NCBI RefSeq assembly: GCF_036059255.1 | Contig: NZ_CP107947.1 | Coordinates: 6,882,001 to 6,946,000 of the forward strand | Reading direction: 5' to 3' | Length of the DNA: 64,000 nucleotides | Source: Micromonospora sp. NBC_00389 | Lineage (GTDB): Bacteria > Actinomycetota > Actinomycetes > Mycobacteriales > Micromonosporaceae | Part shown: one piece after another, positions 34,639 through 43,892 of the stretch | How the letters are laid out: each line of letters begins with the position of its first letter | Position numbering within the stretch: the first letter of the stretch is position 1 | Position numbers and translations under genes: made by a program | Notes under the pieces: generated by a model | What the model was told of the DNA's origin: nothing | Database searches by the model: none | The model's input: only the letters and a program-made list of their open reading frames with translations

Positions 34639-35891
34639 TGCCCCTGCCGAAAATCTCATCCGCCCTGGTCGGAGTCGGTGTACGAGGTGTCAGGGATCTT
34701 GACCCAGTTGTTTGCGCTGGGATCTCGGTCGACTGGTGATCGCTGCGGCATGATGGTCCGCCGTGCTGCTGCGACTGGCTTACCTGGGTATCACGAACGT
34801 GTTCGCGGTGCTGCGCTTGCTGCCGATGAGTGATCGGGAGAAGGATGTGGAGATCCTTGCCCTGCGCCATCAGATCACCGTACTGGAGCGCCAGCTCGGC
34901 AAGGAGAAGGTGCGGTTCGACGCGACTGATCGGGCGTTCCTGGCGGCGCTGCTGCACCGGCCGCCGCGCGACGTGCTGCGCGAGGTGCGGCTGCTGGTGC
35001 GTCCGGATACGGTGCTGCGCTGGCACCGCGACTTGGTCACCCGCCGCCACGCGGCCCGGTCCCGGTCCAAGCGCCCGGGCCGGCCGCGGACCGTGCGCTT
35101 CATCCGCACCCTGGCCTTACGCCTGGCGCGGGAGAACCCCAGCTGGGGGTACCGCAGGATCCACAGCGAACTGCTGGTTCTGGGGGTGAAGGTGGCCGCC
35201 TCCACGGTGTGGGAGATCTTGAAGGAGGCAGGCATCAACCCGGCACCCGAGCGCGCCTGCAGCACCTGGGCAGACTTCCTGCGCTCCCAGGCCGACGCCC
35301 TGCTGGCATGCGACTTCCTCGAGACGGTCACCCTCACCGGGACGCGGATGTACGTGCTCGCGGTGATCGAGCACGGCAGCCGCCGTGTCCGGATCCTGGG
35401 CGCCACCGCGCACCCGACCGCCGCGTGGACGGTGCAGGCCGCGAAGAACCTCGTCATGGACCTCGAAGACGCCGGTTACCGGGCGCGGTTCATGATCCGG
35501 GACCGGGACGGCAAGTTCCCCGCGCTGTTCGACGCCGTCCTCACCGAGTCGGGGATCGAAATCGTGCGCAGCGGCGTCCGGATGCCAAGAATGAACTCGG
35601 TTATGGAGCGGTGGGTGCAGACCTGCAGGCGAGAACTTCCTCGACAGGACCTTGATCTGGAATCAGCGCCACCTGCTCCACGCCCTGCACGAGTTCGAAC
35701 AGTTCTACAACGGGCACCGCCCGCACCAGGGCATTGCGAACGCCCGTCCGCTCCGCTCGCTACCCGCGCCGATCGCCGATCCACACAAGATCACCCATCT
35801 CGACATACGCCGACGCGATCGGCTCGGCGGCATCCTCCACCAGTACGAGCATGCCGCCTGACCTGTGCGGATGGGGTTTTCGGCAAGGGCA
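34639..35891 (+). mobile_element. IS element (rve-type transposase) with ~30-bp imperfect inverted ends
   Basis: 1253 bp bounded by inverted repeats 34639-34668 and 35862-35891, which match at about 24 of 30 positions and share TGCCGAAAA and CATCCGC blocks. It carries one frameshifted transposase. No clear target duplication. A relic of the same element's right end occurs at 13953-14007. Confidence 0.7.
34763..35861 (+). pseudogene. Integrase-core transposase with a single +1 frameshift
   Basis: The long frame from 34763 reads a helix-turn-helix region, RENPSWGYRRIHSELLVLG, and the catalytic core (CDFLETVTLTGTRMYVLAV, FMIRDRDGKFPALFDAV, VMERWVQTCRREL). Near 35639 an extra C moves the remainder into another frame, where HALHEFEQFYNGHRPHQG and the C-terminal end IRRRDRLGGILHQYEHAA are found. 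All DDE residues remain, so this is a recent loss (or a sequencing slip in a CC run). Confidence 0.8.
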
Positions 35892-35972
35892 CGCTTGACC
35901 TGCGCCCGGAGGTTCTGCGGTTGAGCGTTTCGCGTCACGACGGCGCGCGTTCTTGCGGACACGGATGCAGTG

Positions 35973-37178
35973 TCAGCCGACATACGGCGCTATACGCTTC
36001 AGCTCCTCACGGGCGATCGAGCGGCGGTGCACTGCGTCCGGTCCGTCGACGATCCGCAGCACTCGTGCCCAGGCGTAGAAGTAGGCCAGGGGTGTGTCGT
36101 CGCTGACTCCCGCTCCTCCGAATACCTCGATCGCGCGATCGATGACCCGGGTGGCCGTTGCTGGGGCGGCGACCTTGATCGCGGCGATCTCGGTGCGTGC
36201 GCCCTTGGTCCCGTATCTGTCAATGAGCCACGCGGTCTTGTAGACGAGCAATCGGGCCTGGTCGATGTCGATCCGCGACTGTGCGATCAGCTCCTGCACC
36301 ACGCCTTGGTCGGACAGGTGCTTGCCGAAGGCGACCCGGGACTTGGCCCGGTCGACCATCAGGGCCAACGCCCGTTCTGCCATCCCGATCGCGCGCATCG
36401 CGTGATGGATGCGCCCGGGCCCGAGCCTGGCTTGCGCGATCACGAACCCGTCTCCCTCGGCACCGAACAGGTTGGACGCCGGCACGCGCACGTCACGGAA
36501 GACGATCTCGGAGTGCCCGTGCTGGTCCTGGTAGCCGAAGATGGGCAGGTGCCGCACGATCTCGACTCCGGGAGTGTCGCGCGGGACCAGGATCATCGAC
36601 TGTTGCCGGTGGGTGTCGGCTGACGTGTCGGTCTTTCCCATCACGATGAAGATCTTGCACCGTTCGTCCGCTACCCCAGTGATCCACCATTTGCGGCCGT
36701 TTATCACGTAGTCGCCACCGTCGCGTGTGATGAGGGTCGTGATGTTCGTGGCGTCGGAGGAGGAAACGTCGGGCTCCGTCATTGCGAAGGCCGACCGGAT
36801 CTTTCCCTCCAGCAGCGGCTGGAGCCATTGCTCGCGCTGCTCCGGCGTGCCGAACAGGTGCAGGGTCTCCATGTTTCCGGTGTCTGGGGCCTGGCAGTTG
36901 ATCGCCTCGGGCGCGATCACCGGTGACCATCCGGTGATCTCCGCGACGGCGGCGTACTCGAGGTTCGACATCCCCGAGAGCGTGGGAAGAAACAGATTCC
37001 ACAAGCCGCGGCCACGCGCCTCTGCCTTCAGTTCCTCCATCACCGGTGGGTAGGCATGCGCGCCGTTGGCGGCGAGGTATTGCACCCATTCCTGTTCGGC
37101 TGGGAACACGCTATCCCGCATGAAGTCCCACATCCGGGCGCATGCGTCCTCCGCCTTCGCCGACATCGCGAAGTCCAT
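35973..37178 (-). CDS. Acyl-CoA dehydrogenase (ACAD10/11-like group)
   Basis: A 401-residue flavin-dependent acyl-CoA dehydrogenase. The FAD-contacting FAMTEPDVSSSDATNI and WWITG motifs sit near 130-170, and the C-terminal end GGAGVSDDTPLAYFYAWARV then RIVDGPDAVH has the layout of the ACAD10/ACAD11 domain. It follows the APH-type kinase gene by 3 nt (37182). In bacteria such ACAD-kinase pairs include LvaC/LvaA, which handle 4-hydroxyacyl-CoAs by phosphorylation and phosphate elimination; whether this pair does so or performs ordinary dehydrogenation is inference. Confidence 0.88.
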   Translation of the reverse strand: MDFAMSAKAEDACARMWDFMRDSVFPAEQEWVQYLAANGAHAYPPVMEELKAEARGRGLWNLFLPTLSGMSNLEYAAVAEITGWSPVIAPEAINCQAPDTGNMETLHLFGTPEQREQWLQPLLEGKIRSAFAMTEPDVSSSDATNITTLITRDGGDYVINGRKWWITGVADERCKIFIVMGKTDTSADTHRQQSMILVPRDTPGVEIVRHLPIFGYQDQHGHSEIVFRDVRVPASNLFGAEGDGFVIAQARLGPGRIHHAMRAIGMAERALALMVDRAKSRVAFGKHLSDQGVVQELIAQSRIDIDQARLLVYKTAWLIDRYGTKGARTEIAAIKVAAPATATRVIDRAIEVFGGAGVSDDTPLAYFYAWARVLRIVDGPDAVHRRSIAREELKRIAPYVG

Positions 37179-37181
37179 ACT

Positions 37182-38225
37182 TCACTCCCTTTCATCGAGC
37201 CGCAGCAGACCCGTCTCGGCGATTCGCAGGACCTCGTCGTCGAGGTTGCCGAAGTCTTGTCCGGCCATGGCGCCAGCAGCCACTCGTGAGGCGATGCCTT
37301 GAGCGATGACCGCGAATTTTAAGTGAGCGAACGCCTCGTAGAACGCCAAGTCGTCGAGCGCGACGCCGGTGGCGTCGCCGTAGCGCTGGGCGAGCCGCGA
37401 CCGGGGAGGGAAGCCGGCCGTCCGCGTCACCGCAGGCGTCAAGAGTGGTGCGGGGTCACCGGGGTCGCCCCAGTAGAACAGGAGCATGCCGAGGTCGGTG
37501 AGCGGATCACCGAGCGTGGAGAGCTCCCAGTCCAGCACCGCCTCGACCCGGCCGGGGTCGTCGAGGTTCATCACGCAGTTGTCGAGCCGGTAGTCGCCGT
37601 GCACGATCGCGGTACGTGGGGTGGTCGGGAGTCGGTGCTGCAGCCGACGGGCCAGCTCGGTGACCGCAGGCACCTCGTGGGTCCGCGAAACCTCCCACTG
37701 ACCGCTCCAGCGACGCAGCTGACGTTCGAGGAATCCGCGTGGACGGCCGTAGTCACGGAGGCCGACCTGCTCGGGGTCGAGCTGGTGCAGCGCCACGAGG
37801 ACGTCAACGAGGGCGTCGGCGATCGCGGCCTTCTGATCGGCTGAGTCGGCGTAGTGGGCCGGCATCCTCTCGCGGATCACGTGGCCTGCCACCTTGTTCA
37901 TGACATAGCACGGCACGCCGAGAAGATCGCCGTCGTCTCGAAGCACCACCTGGGGCACCGGCACGCTGCTTTCTTTCAGCGCCGCTTGGACCTGTGCCTC
38001 GCGGGCCATGTCGTGCGCGCTGGGCAGCAGGTCACCCGTGGGTGGTCGCCGCAGGATCAGGGCGCCGACAGGCGAGGCCAGCTCGAAGGTCAGGTTCGAC
38101 TTCCCGCCTGCGATCAGCGTCGCCGTGGCGTGGTGCCAGGCGTCCTGACCGGTGGCTTGCGCGAGCGCGGGAGCCAGCCGGTCCATGTGAACCAGCGCGT
38201 TGAGGTCGATGGTGGATGTCGCCAT
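37182..38225 (-). CDS. APH-type phosphotransferase (acyl-CoA-linked kinase, LvaA/ACAD11-like)
   Basis: A 347-residue aminoglycoside-phosphotransferase-fold kinase. It has the nucleotide lobe (GGKSNLTFELASPVGALILR), the catalytic HGDYRLDN and metal-binding DWELSTLGDPLTDLG motifs. Its closest known functional relatives are the kinase domains of ACAD10/11 and LvaA, which phosphorylate 4-hydroxyacyl-CoAs, rather than drug-resistance enzymes. I take the ATG at 38223-38225, forming TGATG with the SDR stop; a GTG one codon earlier (38226-38228) is also possible. A second, decayed copy of this kind of gene lies at 54388. Confidence 0.85.
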   Translation of the reverse strand: MATSTIDLNALVHMDRLAPALAQATGQDAWHHATATLIAGGKSNLTFELASPVGALILRRPPTGDLLPSAHDMAREAQVQAALKESSVPVPQVVLRDDGDLLGVPCYVMNKVAGHVIRERMPAHYADSADQKAAIADALVDVLVALHQLDPEQVGLRDYGRPRGFLERQLRRWSGQWEVSRTHEVPAVTELARRLQHRLPTTPRTAIVHGDYRLDNCVMNLDDPGRVEAVLDWELSTLGDPLTDLGMLLFYWGDPGDPAPLLTPAVTRTAGFPPRSRLAQRYGDATGVALDDLAFYEAFAHLKFAVIAQGIASRVAAGAMAGQDFGNLDDEVLRIAETGLLRLDERE

Positions 38226-38998
38226 CACACCCCGCCCGTCAGCGTGAGGCCGCCGTCGACGACCAGTATCTGCCCGGTGACCCAGGCCGCGTCCTCGGAG
38301 AGCAGGAACGCGACCGACGACGCGATGTCGTCCGGGACACCGAGGCGGCGCAGCGGGTAAGCCGCGGCCACCTCGTCCTCCTTGCCGTCATATAGAGCAT
38401 TGGCGAACTTTGTCTTGACCACCGCCGGCGCGACTGCGTTGACCCTGACATGGGGTCCGAGCTCGACGGCTAGTTCAGAGGTGATGTGCGCCAGCATGGC
38501 CTTGGAGGCTCCGTAGAAGCCGATGCCAGGCGCCGGCTTGAGCCCTGCCACCGAGGACACGTTCACGATTGCGCCACCGTGCTCGCACATCCAGGCCCGG
38601 TGCACTTGCTGCACCCAGGACAGCGCGGCCAGGCAGTTGACCTCGAAGATCTTGCGGGCGACGGCCGGCTCGAGGTCGACCATGGGCCCGTACACGGGGT
38701 TGATCCCCGTGTTGTTTACCAGCAGGTCGACCCGACCGAATTTGTCGAGAGTGGTGCGCACGGCGATCTGCTGGTGCTCGAGGTCGTCGGCCTTGCCGGC
38801 GATCGCGATCGCGTGCCGCGGACCGCCGAGAGACTCGACCGCGTGCTCGAGGGGCTCGGACTTGCGTGCCGTGATGGCCACCCGCGCACCCTCGGCGACG
38901 AGTCTCTCAGCGATGCTCAGACCGATCCCGCGGCTGGCGCCGGTGACCAGCGCTACCTTTCCCGCGAATCGCCAATTCGCGGGCTCGGCGTTGTTCAC
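38225..38998 (-). CDS. Short-chain dehydrogenase/reductase (FabG-like)
   Basis: A 257-residue classical SDR. The NAD(P) motif is TGASRGIG (19-26), NNTG at 95-98, the catalytic Ser148/149, Y162 and K166 (FYGASK), and an ending GQILVVDGGLTLTGG. It would oxidise or reduce a 3-hydroxyacyl-type alcohol in this operon. It starts with GTG overlapping the DadA-like stop by 4 nt and overlaps the kinase start. Confidence 0.88.
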   Translation of the reverse strand: MNNAEPANWRFAGKVALVTGASRGIGLSIAERLVAEGARVAITARKSEPLEHAVESLGGPRHAIAIAGKADDLEHQQIAVRTTLDKFGRVDLLVNNTGINPVYGPMVDLEPAVARKIFEVNCLAALSWVQQVHRAWMCEHGGAIVNVSSVAGLKPAPGIGFYGASKAMLAHITSELAVELGPHVRVNAVAPAVVKTKFANALYDGKEDEVAAAYPLRRLGVPDDIASSVAFLLSEDAAWVTGQILVVDGGLTLTGGV

Positions 38999-40257
38999 GC
39001 TGCGACGCGCCGTGACCGGACCTCGAACCCGCGAAGGTCCAAGGCCGGCTTCCGGCCTGCCATCACATCAGTCAGGATTCGGCTTGAGCCGCATGCCATC
39101 GTCCAGCCCATGTGCCCGTGTCCGGTGTTGTAGAACAGGTTGGTGTGCTTGCCACGGCCGATGATCGGCGGGCCGTCCGGGGTCATCGGGCGCAGGCACG
39201 CCCGCATCCGGGCACCGTCCCAGTCCACCGCTCTAGGGAAGATCTCACGGCCGGTCTTGAGCACGTTGGAGAAGTCGGAAAACTTCCAGTCACGGCTGTA
39301 CCCGGAGAACTCGGCCGTAGAGGACATCCGCAGCTGGTCACCGAAGCGCGACCAAGCGACCAGGGTCGCCTCGTCGACCCCGCCTACCTTCGGTGCGGCC
39401 TCGGGGTCGATGATGTCTGCGGTGAGGGAGTACCCCTTCGCGGGGTAAATCGGCAGCCGTTGCCCGGCCGTCTTGGACAGGAACGGGCTTTGGATCCCCA
39501 GCGCAAGGACGTAGTTGTCCGCACGCATCAGCCCTTTGCTCGTCTGCACGCCGCGTACCGAGTCGCCGTCGGTGACGAACCGCTCGGCGGTCACCCCGAG
39601 CTCGAACTGGACGCCGAGCCCCTTGCACCGGTCCGCCAGCTCGTTGGTGAACAACTCGGAGTCCCCGCTGGCGTCGGAGGTGACGTGAATACCGCCGGCG
39701 AAGGTGTCGCCGGCCGAGGCGAACGCCGGGTCGAGCTCGGCGACCTGCTTGGCGTCGAGCACGTTCATCGGCACGCCGTGGCAGCGAAGCAGGTCCATCT
39801 TTTTCACGCCGAGTTCTAGGTCCGCCTCCGTGCGGTAGAGGTAGGCGGCGCCCCTTTGGACGTGTTCGAACTCGATCCGTTCCGCGGCCGCGAGCTGGTT
39901 CAGCTGGCCCTGGCTGTACTTGCACAGCTTGAGCTTGATCAGCGTGTTGGCTTCTGCCCGAGTGGTCGTGCACTCGCGGAGGAATTGGAGCCCCCAGCTG
40001 GCGAGCTTGGGGTCCAGTCTGGGCTTGACACGGATGGCAGTGGCCTGTCCGCGCAGGGAGGCCAGCAGCATCCGAGGCGCGGCCGGCGAGGCCCACGCGA
40101 AGGAGTGGCCGGGGGCGATCAGGCCCGCGTTGCCGCCGGTTGCGTCGGTGCCCAGCTGGTCGCGCGCCTCGACCACCACGACCTCGTGACCCTCCTGCGC
40201 GAGATAGTAGGCGGTAGTGACGCCGATGACACCGCCACCGAGGACGATGGATTTCAT
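38995..40257 (-). CDS. DadA-like FAD-dependent D-amino-acid dehydrogenase/oxidase
   Basis: A 420-residue DAO-fold flavoprotein. The FAD motif GGGVIGVTTAYYLAQEGHEV is near 7-26, followed by GGNAGLIAPGHSFAWASP, typical of DadA. The C-terminal part has RPMTPDGPPIIGR and NTGHGHMGWTMACGS, the second FAD-binding segment. It would oxidise a D-amino acid or cyclic amine to an imine. The RidA and racemase genes beside it support an amino-acid route. The start ATG (40255-40257) has GGAG upstream; the frame reaches further upstream but without similarity. Confidence 0.87.
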   Translation of the reverse strand: MKSIVLGGGVIGVTTAYYLAQEGHEVVVVEARDQLGTDATGGNAGLIAPGHSFAWASPAAPRMLLASLRGQATAIRVKPRLDPKLASWGLQFLRECTTTRAEANTLIKLKLCKYSQGQLNQLAAAERIEFEHVQRGAAYLYRTEADLELGVKKMDLLRCHGVPMNVLDAKQVAELDPAFASAGDTFAGGIHVTSDASGDSELFTNELADRCKGLGVQFELGVTAERFVTDGDSVRGVQTSKGLMRADNYVLALGIQSPFLSKTAGQRLPIYPAKGYSLTADIIDPEAAPKVGGVDEATLVAWSRFGDQLRMSSTAEFSGYSRDWKFSDFSNVLKTGREIFPRAVDWDGARMRACLRPMTPDGPPIIGRGKHTNLFYNTGHGHMGWTMACGSSRILTDVMAGRKPALDLRGFEVRSRRVAA

Positions 40258-40283
40258 GGGAACTCCGTTTGTCGTGGAGCGGG

Positions 40284-40670
40284 TTAGAGGGCGGCGACTG
40301 CCTGAATCTCGACGACCAAGCCGGGCAGCAGGAGTCCTGCGACGACGGAGGCGCGCGCCGGTCGGTGATCGCCGAACTCTGCTGCCCATGCCTCGTTGAA
40401 CGTTGCGAAGTCGTCGAGGTCGGTGATGAAGACGGTCGCGGAGACGATGTTGTTCAGGTCGGCGTCGAACTCCGCGAGGATGGTCTTGATCCGCTCGATC
40501 GCGACCCGGGTCTGCTTCTTCATGTCGCCGGGAGCGACGACGTTGTTGTCCTTGTCGAGTGCGACCTGTCCAGCCAGGTAGGCGAAGCCGTTGGCCACGA
40601 CGGCCTGCGAGTAGGGCGCGATGGCTGGGCCGAGCGTGTCGGGGTTGTAGGTGTCGAGCTTCGTGCTCAT
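40284..40670 (-). CDS. RidA family enamine/imine deaminase
   Basis: A 128-residue RidA (YjgF/YER057c/UK114) protein with APYSQAV, GQVALD and the C-terminal PARASVVAGLLLPGLVVEIQ. The substrate-carboxylate arginine is R106 and the active-site Glu E121, matching Arg105/Glu120 of the E. coli protein. It hydrolyses the imine or enamine products of flavin amine oxidases, fitting its place just upstream of the DadA-like gene. GGAGAACG precedes the ATG at 40668-40670. Confidence 0.92.
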   Translation of the reverse strand: MSTKLDTYNPDTLGPAIAPYSQAVVANGFAYLAGQVALDKDNNVVAPGDMKKQTRVAIERIKTILAEFDADLNNIVSATVFITDLDDFATFNEAWAAEFGDHRPARASVVAGLLLPGLVVEIQAVAAL

Positions 40671-40723
40671 GGGCGTTCTCCTGCTTCCGTTGGATTGGGG
40701 GTGTGGTGCGGACAGTGGTGTGG

Positions 40724-41464
40724 TCAGTAGGTCCCTGAGTAGGCGCGGGGCGTCGTGGCGTCGTGGACGTAGCGGATGAAACCGGCCCAGTCGAAGACCG
40801 GCAGGCCAGTGGCTTCGTGGACGGCTCGGGCGTAGGGCGGCAGGTCGCTGCACTCGAGGAGAACCGCCCCGATGGACGGGTCCGCCGTAACCGTCTCGGT
40901 GGCGACCGTGACGACCTCTTCTCGGAGTCGGTCCTCGTCTAGGGAGCCCTGCTCTCGGAGGATCACCTCGTTGAAGTGCGGCATGTGGTCCAAACCTTGG
41001 ATGACGAGTCGGTCCGGATCGGTGATCCCTGCGCCGTGCAGGACCTGCTCGGTGATGCCGGCGCCGTTGGCGACCATGACGGCGACTCGCTGGTTTGCGC
41101 CGAGCATGCGGCTGAGCATCGGTGCCTGGAGCAGGCTGGACATGAACACCGGCACGTTAACGGCGTTGGAGACCGGCTCTTGGTAGGCGGCCATGTACCC
41201 GCAGTTGCCGGTGATGGCGTGGATGCCCTCGGCCTCGAGAGCCTTCGCTGCCTGAATGAACATGTCGGCGTAGTCGGCGGCGTTTCCGGTGAGTACCTCG
41301 GCCCCCGATGCGCCCTCGACGGTCAGGTAACGGACCGGGAAATCGAAGGTGCTGGCGTTGTTGAGGTCGCCTGGAACGAACGGGACGTTCCACTCGGCGC
41401 AGAGGATGCCGATCGTGTAGCCGTAGGCGACCGGCCGCCCGGGCATGGTCTTGTACACCGTCAT
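40724..41464 (-). CDS. Aspartate/glutamate/hydantoin racemase-family protein
   Basis: A 246-residue two-lobed racemase-family protein. The two catalytic cysteines are C88 (GNCGY) and C205 (LLECSD). Such enzymes racemise amino acids or hydantoins, or decarboxylate arylmalonates. An adjacent DadA-like oxidase suggests conversion of an L- to a D-amino acid before oxidation. It lies 1 nt after the livF stop and is part of the transporter operon. Confidence 0.85.
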   Translation of the reverse strand: MTVYKTMPGRPVAYGYTIGILCAEWNVPFVPGDLNNASTFDFPVRYLTVEGASGAEVLTGNAADYADMFIQAAKALEAEGIHAITGNCGYMAAYQEPVSNAVNVPVFMSSLLQAPMLSRMLGANQRVAVMVANGAGITEQVLHGAGITDPDRLVIQGLDHMPHFNEVILREQGSLDEDRLREEVVTVATETVTADPSIGAVLLECSDLPPYARAVHEATGLPVFDWAGFIRYVHDATTPRAYSGTY

Positions 41465-41465
41465 A

Positions 41466-42224
41466 TCAGAGGCTTTCTTCCATGAAGGGCTCGGGGTTCG
41501 TCGCGGTGGGCAGCCCGCCCAGGTACAGCTCGCTGACCTGCGGGTCGGCGAGCAGCTGGCGGGCCGGGCCTTGGAGGGCTACCTGGCCCTGGACGAGGAC
41601 GATCCCCCGGTCGCTGACCGCCAGGGACTGGACGGCGTTCTGCTCTACGCAGAGCACCGTGACGTTCTCCTGGGCGCGGATGTCGACGACTGCGTCGAAC
41701 AGTTCGGTCACCTTGGCCGGTGACAGGCCAGCTGAGGGTTCATCGAGCAACAGCACGTCGGGCCGTGGCATCAGCGCCCGGCACAGGGCCAGCAACTGGC
41801 GCTCACCACCCGAGAGCGAGTCGGCGCGCTGGTTCGCCCGATCACCGAGGGCGGGGTAGCGGTGAAGCAGTTCGTCGGCGCGCCGTTCACGGTCGGCTCG
41901 TGGCATGTGCTGGCCACCGGCGCGGACGTTGTCGCGGATGGTGAGCGGCCCGTAGACGTTGTCCAGCTGGGGTACGAACGCCATGCGGTGGTTGCGTACG
42001 CGGCGGTGCACGGCCATGGCGGTGCAGTCGACGCCGGAGACCCTCACCGTGCCGCTACTGGCGGGGACGAACCCCATGAGGCACTTGAGGAAGGTGGACT
42101 TACCCGAGCCGTTGGGCCCGACCACGGTCACAATCTCCTGCTCGGCCAACCCGAGGGTGATGCCGTTCAGGATGTTGACGCCCGGGACGTAGCCGGCGGT
42201 GACGTTTTTGGCCTCGAGCTTCAT
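41466..42224 (-). CDS. livF: Branched-chain amino acid-type ABC transporter ATPase LivF
   Basis: A 252-residue ATPase with Walker A GPNGSGKST, signature LSGGERQ, Walker B VLLLDEPSAGL and the short LivF C-terminus. It couples ATP hydrolysis to the LivH/LivM channel. Starts in the stop of livG (ATGA, 42221-42224). Confidence 0.92.
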   Translation of the reverse strand: MKLEAKNVTAGYVPGVNILNGITLGLAEQEIVTVVGPNGSGKSTFLKCLMGFVPASSGTVRVSGVDCTAMAVHRRVRNHRMAFVPQLDNVYGPLTIRDNVRAGGQHMPRADRERRADELLHRYPALGDRANQRADSLSGGERQLLALCRALMPRPDVLLLDEPSAGLSPAKVTELFDAVVDIRAQENVTVLCVEQNAVQSLAVSDRGIVLVQGQVALQGPARQLLADPQVSELYLGGLPTATNPEPFMEESL

Positions 42225-43009
42225 CGTGCGGTGCCTCCAGTCGCCACCGGCGTGGCCCGTGGTGCACCGAGGTACGCCTCGACTACGCGGGGGTTGTCCT
42301 TAAGTTGATGTGGCTTGCAGGACGCGATGACCTCTCCCTTGTCCAGGACGTAGACGCGTTCGCACAGCCGGCCGATGAACCCCATGTCGTGCTCGATGAC
42401 GAGCAGTGTCGTCCCGGCGGCGTTGATGTCCTGGAGCCGATCGGTCACGGTGCGGCGCAGGGTGGGGTTCACTCCGGCCGTCGGCTCGTCCAGCAGCAGC
42501 ACCTTGGGGTCGTTCATGAGCGCGACGCCGAGGCTTAACAGCTTCTGCTGGCCTCCGGACAGCCGGCCGGCGGGTTGGTCGACCAGCGGGGCGAGCGCCA
42601 GGAATTCGAGCAGGTCCTTCGCCTTGCGTACCGCCTTGGCCTGCTCGGCATGGCGGGCCTTGCGCCGGAAGATCCCGCGCACGGCGGAGTCGCCGACCGG
42701 CAGGTCAGCACCGCAGAGCATGGCCTCAAGGACAGTCATCTTCATCGGCTGCGCGGCCGTCTGGAACGTGCGCCGGACGCCGAGCCGGCTGACCTGCCAG
42801 TCGGCGAGCTTGTCGATCCGGGCGCCGTCGTACTCGATGGTCCCCGCGTTCGGGGTCAGGAACCCCGACAGGCAGTTGAGCAAGGTGGTCTTGCCCGACC
42901 CGTTAGGGCCCACGAGACCGATGACTTCCCCGGGCTCGATCGCGAGGCTGACGTCGCGGAGGACCTGTACTGATCCGAACGACTTGCAGACTCCCTCAGT
43001 GACGAACAT
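42221..43009 (-). CDS. livG: Branched-chain amino acid-type ABC transporter ATPase LivG
   Basis: A 262-residue ATPase with Walker A GPNGSGKTT, signature LSGGQQK, Walker B VLLLDEPTAGVNP and the longer LivG-type C-terminal segment. It overlaps livM by 14 nt and livF by 4 nt. Gene order livK-H-M-G-F is that of a complete HAAT importer. Confidence 0.92.
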   Translation of the reverse strand: MFVTEGVCKSFGSVQVLRDVSLAIEPGEVIGLVGPNGSGKTTLLNCLSGFLTPNAGTIEYDGARIDKLADWQVSRLGVRRTFQTAAQPMKMTVLEAMLCGADLPVGDSAVRGIFRRKARHAEQAKAVRKAKDLLEFLALAPLVDQPAGRLSGGQQKLLSLGVALMNDPKVLLLDEPTAGVNPTLRRTVTDRLQDINAAGTTLLVIEHDMGFIGRLCERVYVLDKGEVIASCKPHQLKDNPRVVEAYLGAPRATPVATGGTAR

Positions 43010-43892
43010 CGACCCTCCGAAGCTTCTCGCCGAACATGCCTGCGGGGTTTGTCAAGAGGAAGGCAGTCAGCACGAGCCCGACGATGAGGACACGGATGCT
43101 GCTGGCGCTCTGGTCGGGGATAGGAAACCAGTCCTTGAGGAACCGGCTGCCGGCATAGAGCAGCTGCACGAGCAAGGCGCCGATCACCGCCCCGCGGTTG
43201 TTTCCCATGCCGCCGATGATCAGCATCGTGAACACCAGGAAGGTCTCGATGGGCAGCAGCTGGTCCGGGCCGATGTAGGAGATGTAGAGCGTGTACAGGG
43301 AGCCGGCGATCGCCGCGATCGGGCCCGCGACCGCAAGGAGCCGCATCTTTCGCCGGGTGATGTCGTGCCCGAGCGACGCGGCGAGCGTGGGTTGCTCCCG
43401 GATCAGCCGCAGCACGCGCCCGAACTGCATCCGGGTCAGTGCCTCGGCGAAAAAGTAGGCAGCAACCAGCAGCAGCAGACACAGCACGAGCCACGCGATG
43501 GCGGCGGTGGCGGTGGAGAGCCCCGAGAACGGGCCGACGATGCCGCTGATGCCTTGGTGGCCGCCGGTGAGTGAGTCCTGGTTGGACACGATCAGCCGCA
43601 GGCACTCCGCGATAGCCAGCGTGACGATGGCCCAGTAATCGGCGGCCAGCGTCCGGCCCAGCCGCCCGATGGCCGGTCCGAGCAGAGCGGACGCCACGAC
43701 GCCGACGAAGATGCCGACCATCCAGTTGCCACCCTGCAGGGCCACGATCCCCGATGCGTAGGCCCCGACTCCGAAGAACGCGACGTGGCCGAAGTTGAGC
43801 AGACCGCTGACACCGGCCTGAAGGTTCAGGCTCAGCGCGAGCAGGCCGTAGAGGGCTGCGACGGTGACCAGGTAGAGGACGAAATCAAGCAC
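42996..43892 (-). CDS. livM: Branched-chain amino acid-type ABC transporter permease LivM
   Basis: A 298-residue permease with about eight hydrophobic segments, the LNLQAGVSGLLNFGHVAFFG motif and the GGMGNNRGAVIGALLVQ loop of LivM. The GTG start overlaps livH by 8 nt. Confidence 0.92.
   Translation of the reverse strand: MLDFVLYLVTVAALYGLLALSLNLQAGVSGLLNFGHVAFFGVGAYASGIVALQGGNWMVGIFVGVVASALLGPAIGRLGRTLAADYWAIVTLAIAECLRLIVSNQDSLTGGHQGISGIVGPFSGLSTATAAIAWLVLCLLLLVAAYFFAEALTRMQFGRVLRLIREQPTLAASLGHDITRRKMRLLAVAGPIAAIAGSLYTLYISYIGPDQLLPIETFLVFTMLIIGGMGNNRGAVIGALLVQLLYAGSRFLKDWFPIPDQSASSIRVLIVGLVLTAFLLTNPAGMFGEKLRRVDVRH

Noticed and set aside
34396..34659. Intact small Nudix protein of 87 residues
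   Set aside because: Nudix box is interrupted by a frame change after EDAV and the N-terminus overlaps the IS terminal repeat; treated as pseudogene.
37182..38225. Aminoglycoside resistance gene
   Set aside because: The APH fold is shared, but the acyl-CoA dehydrogenase/SDR operon context and kinase motifs fit the ACAD10/11-LvaA group better.
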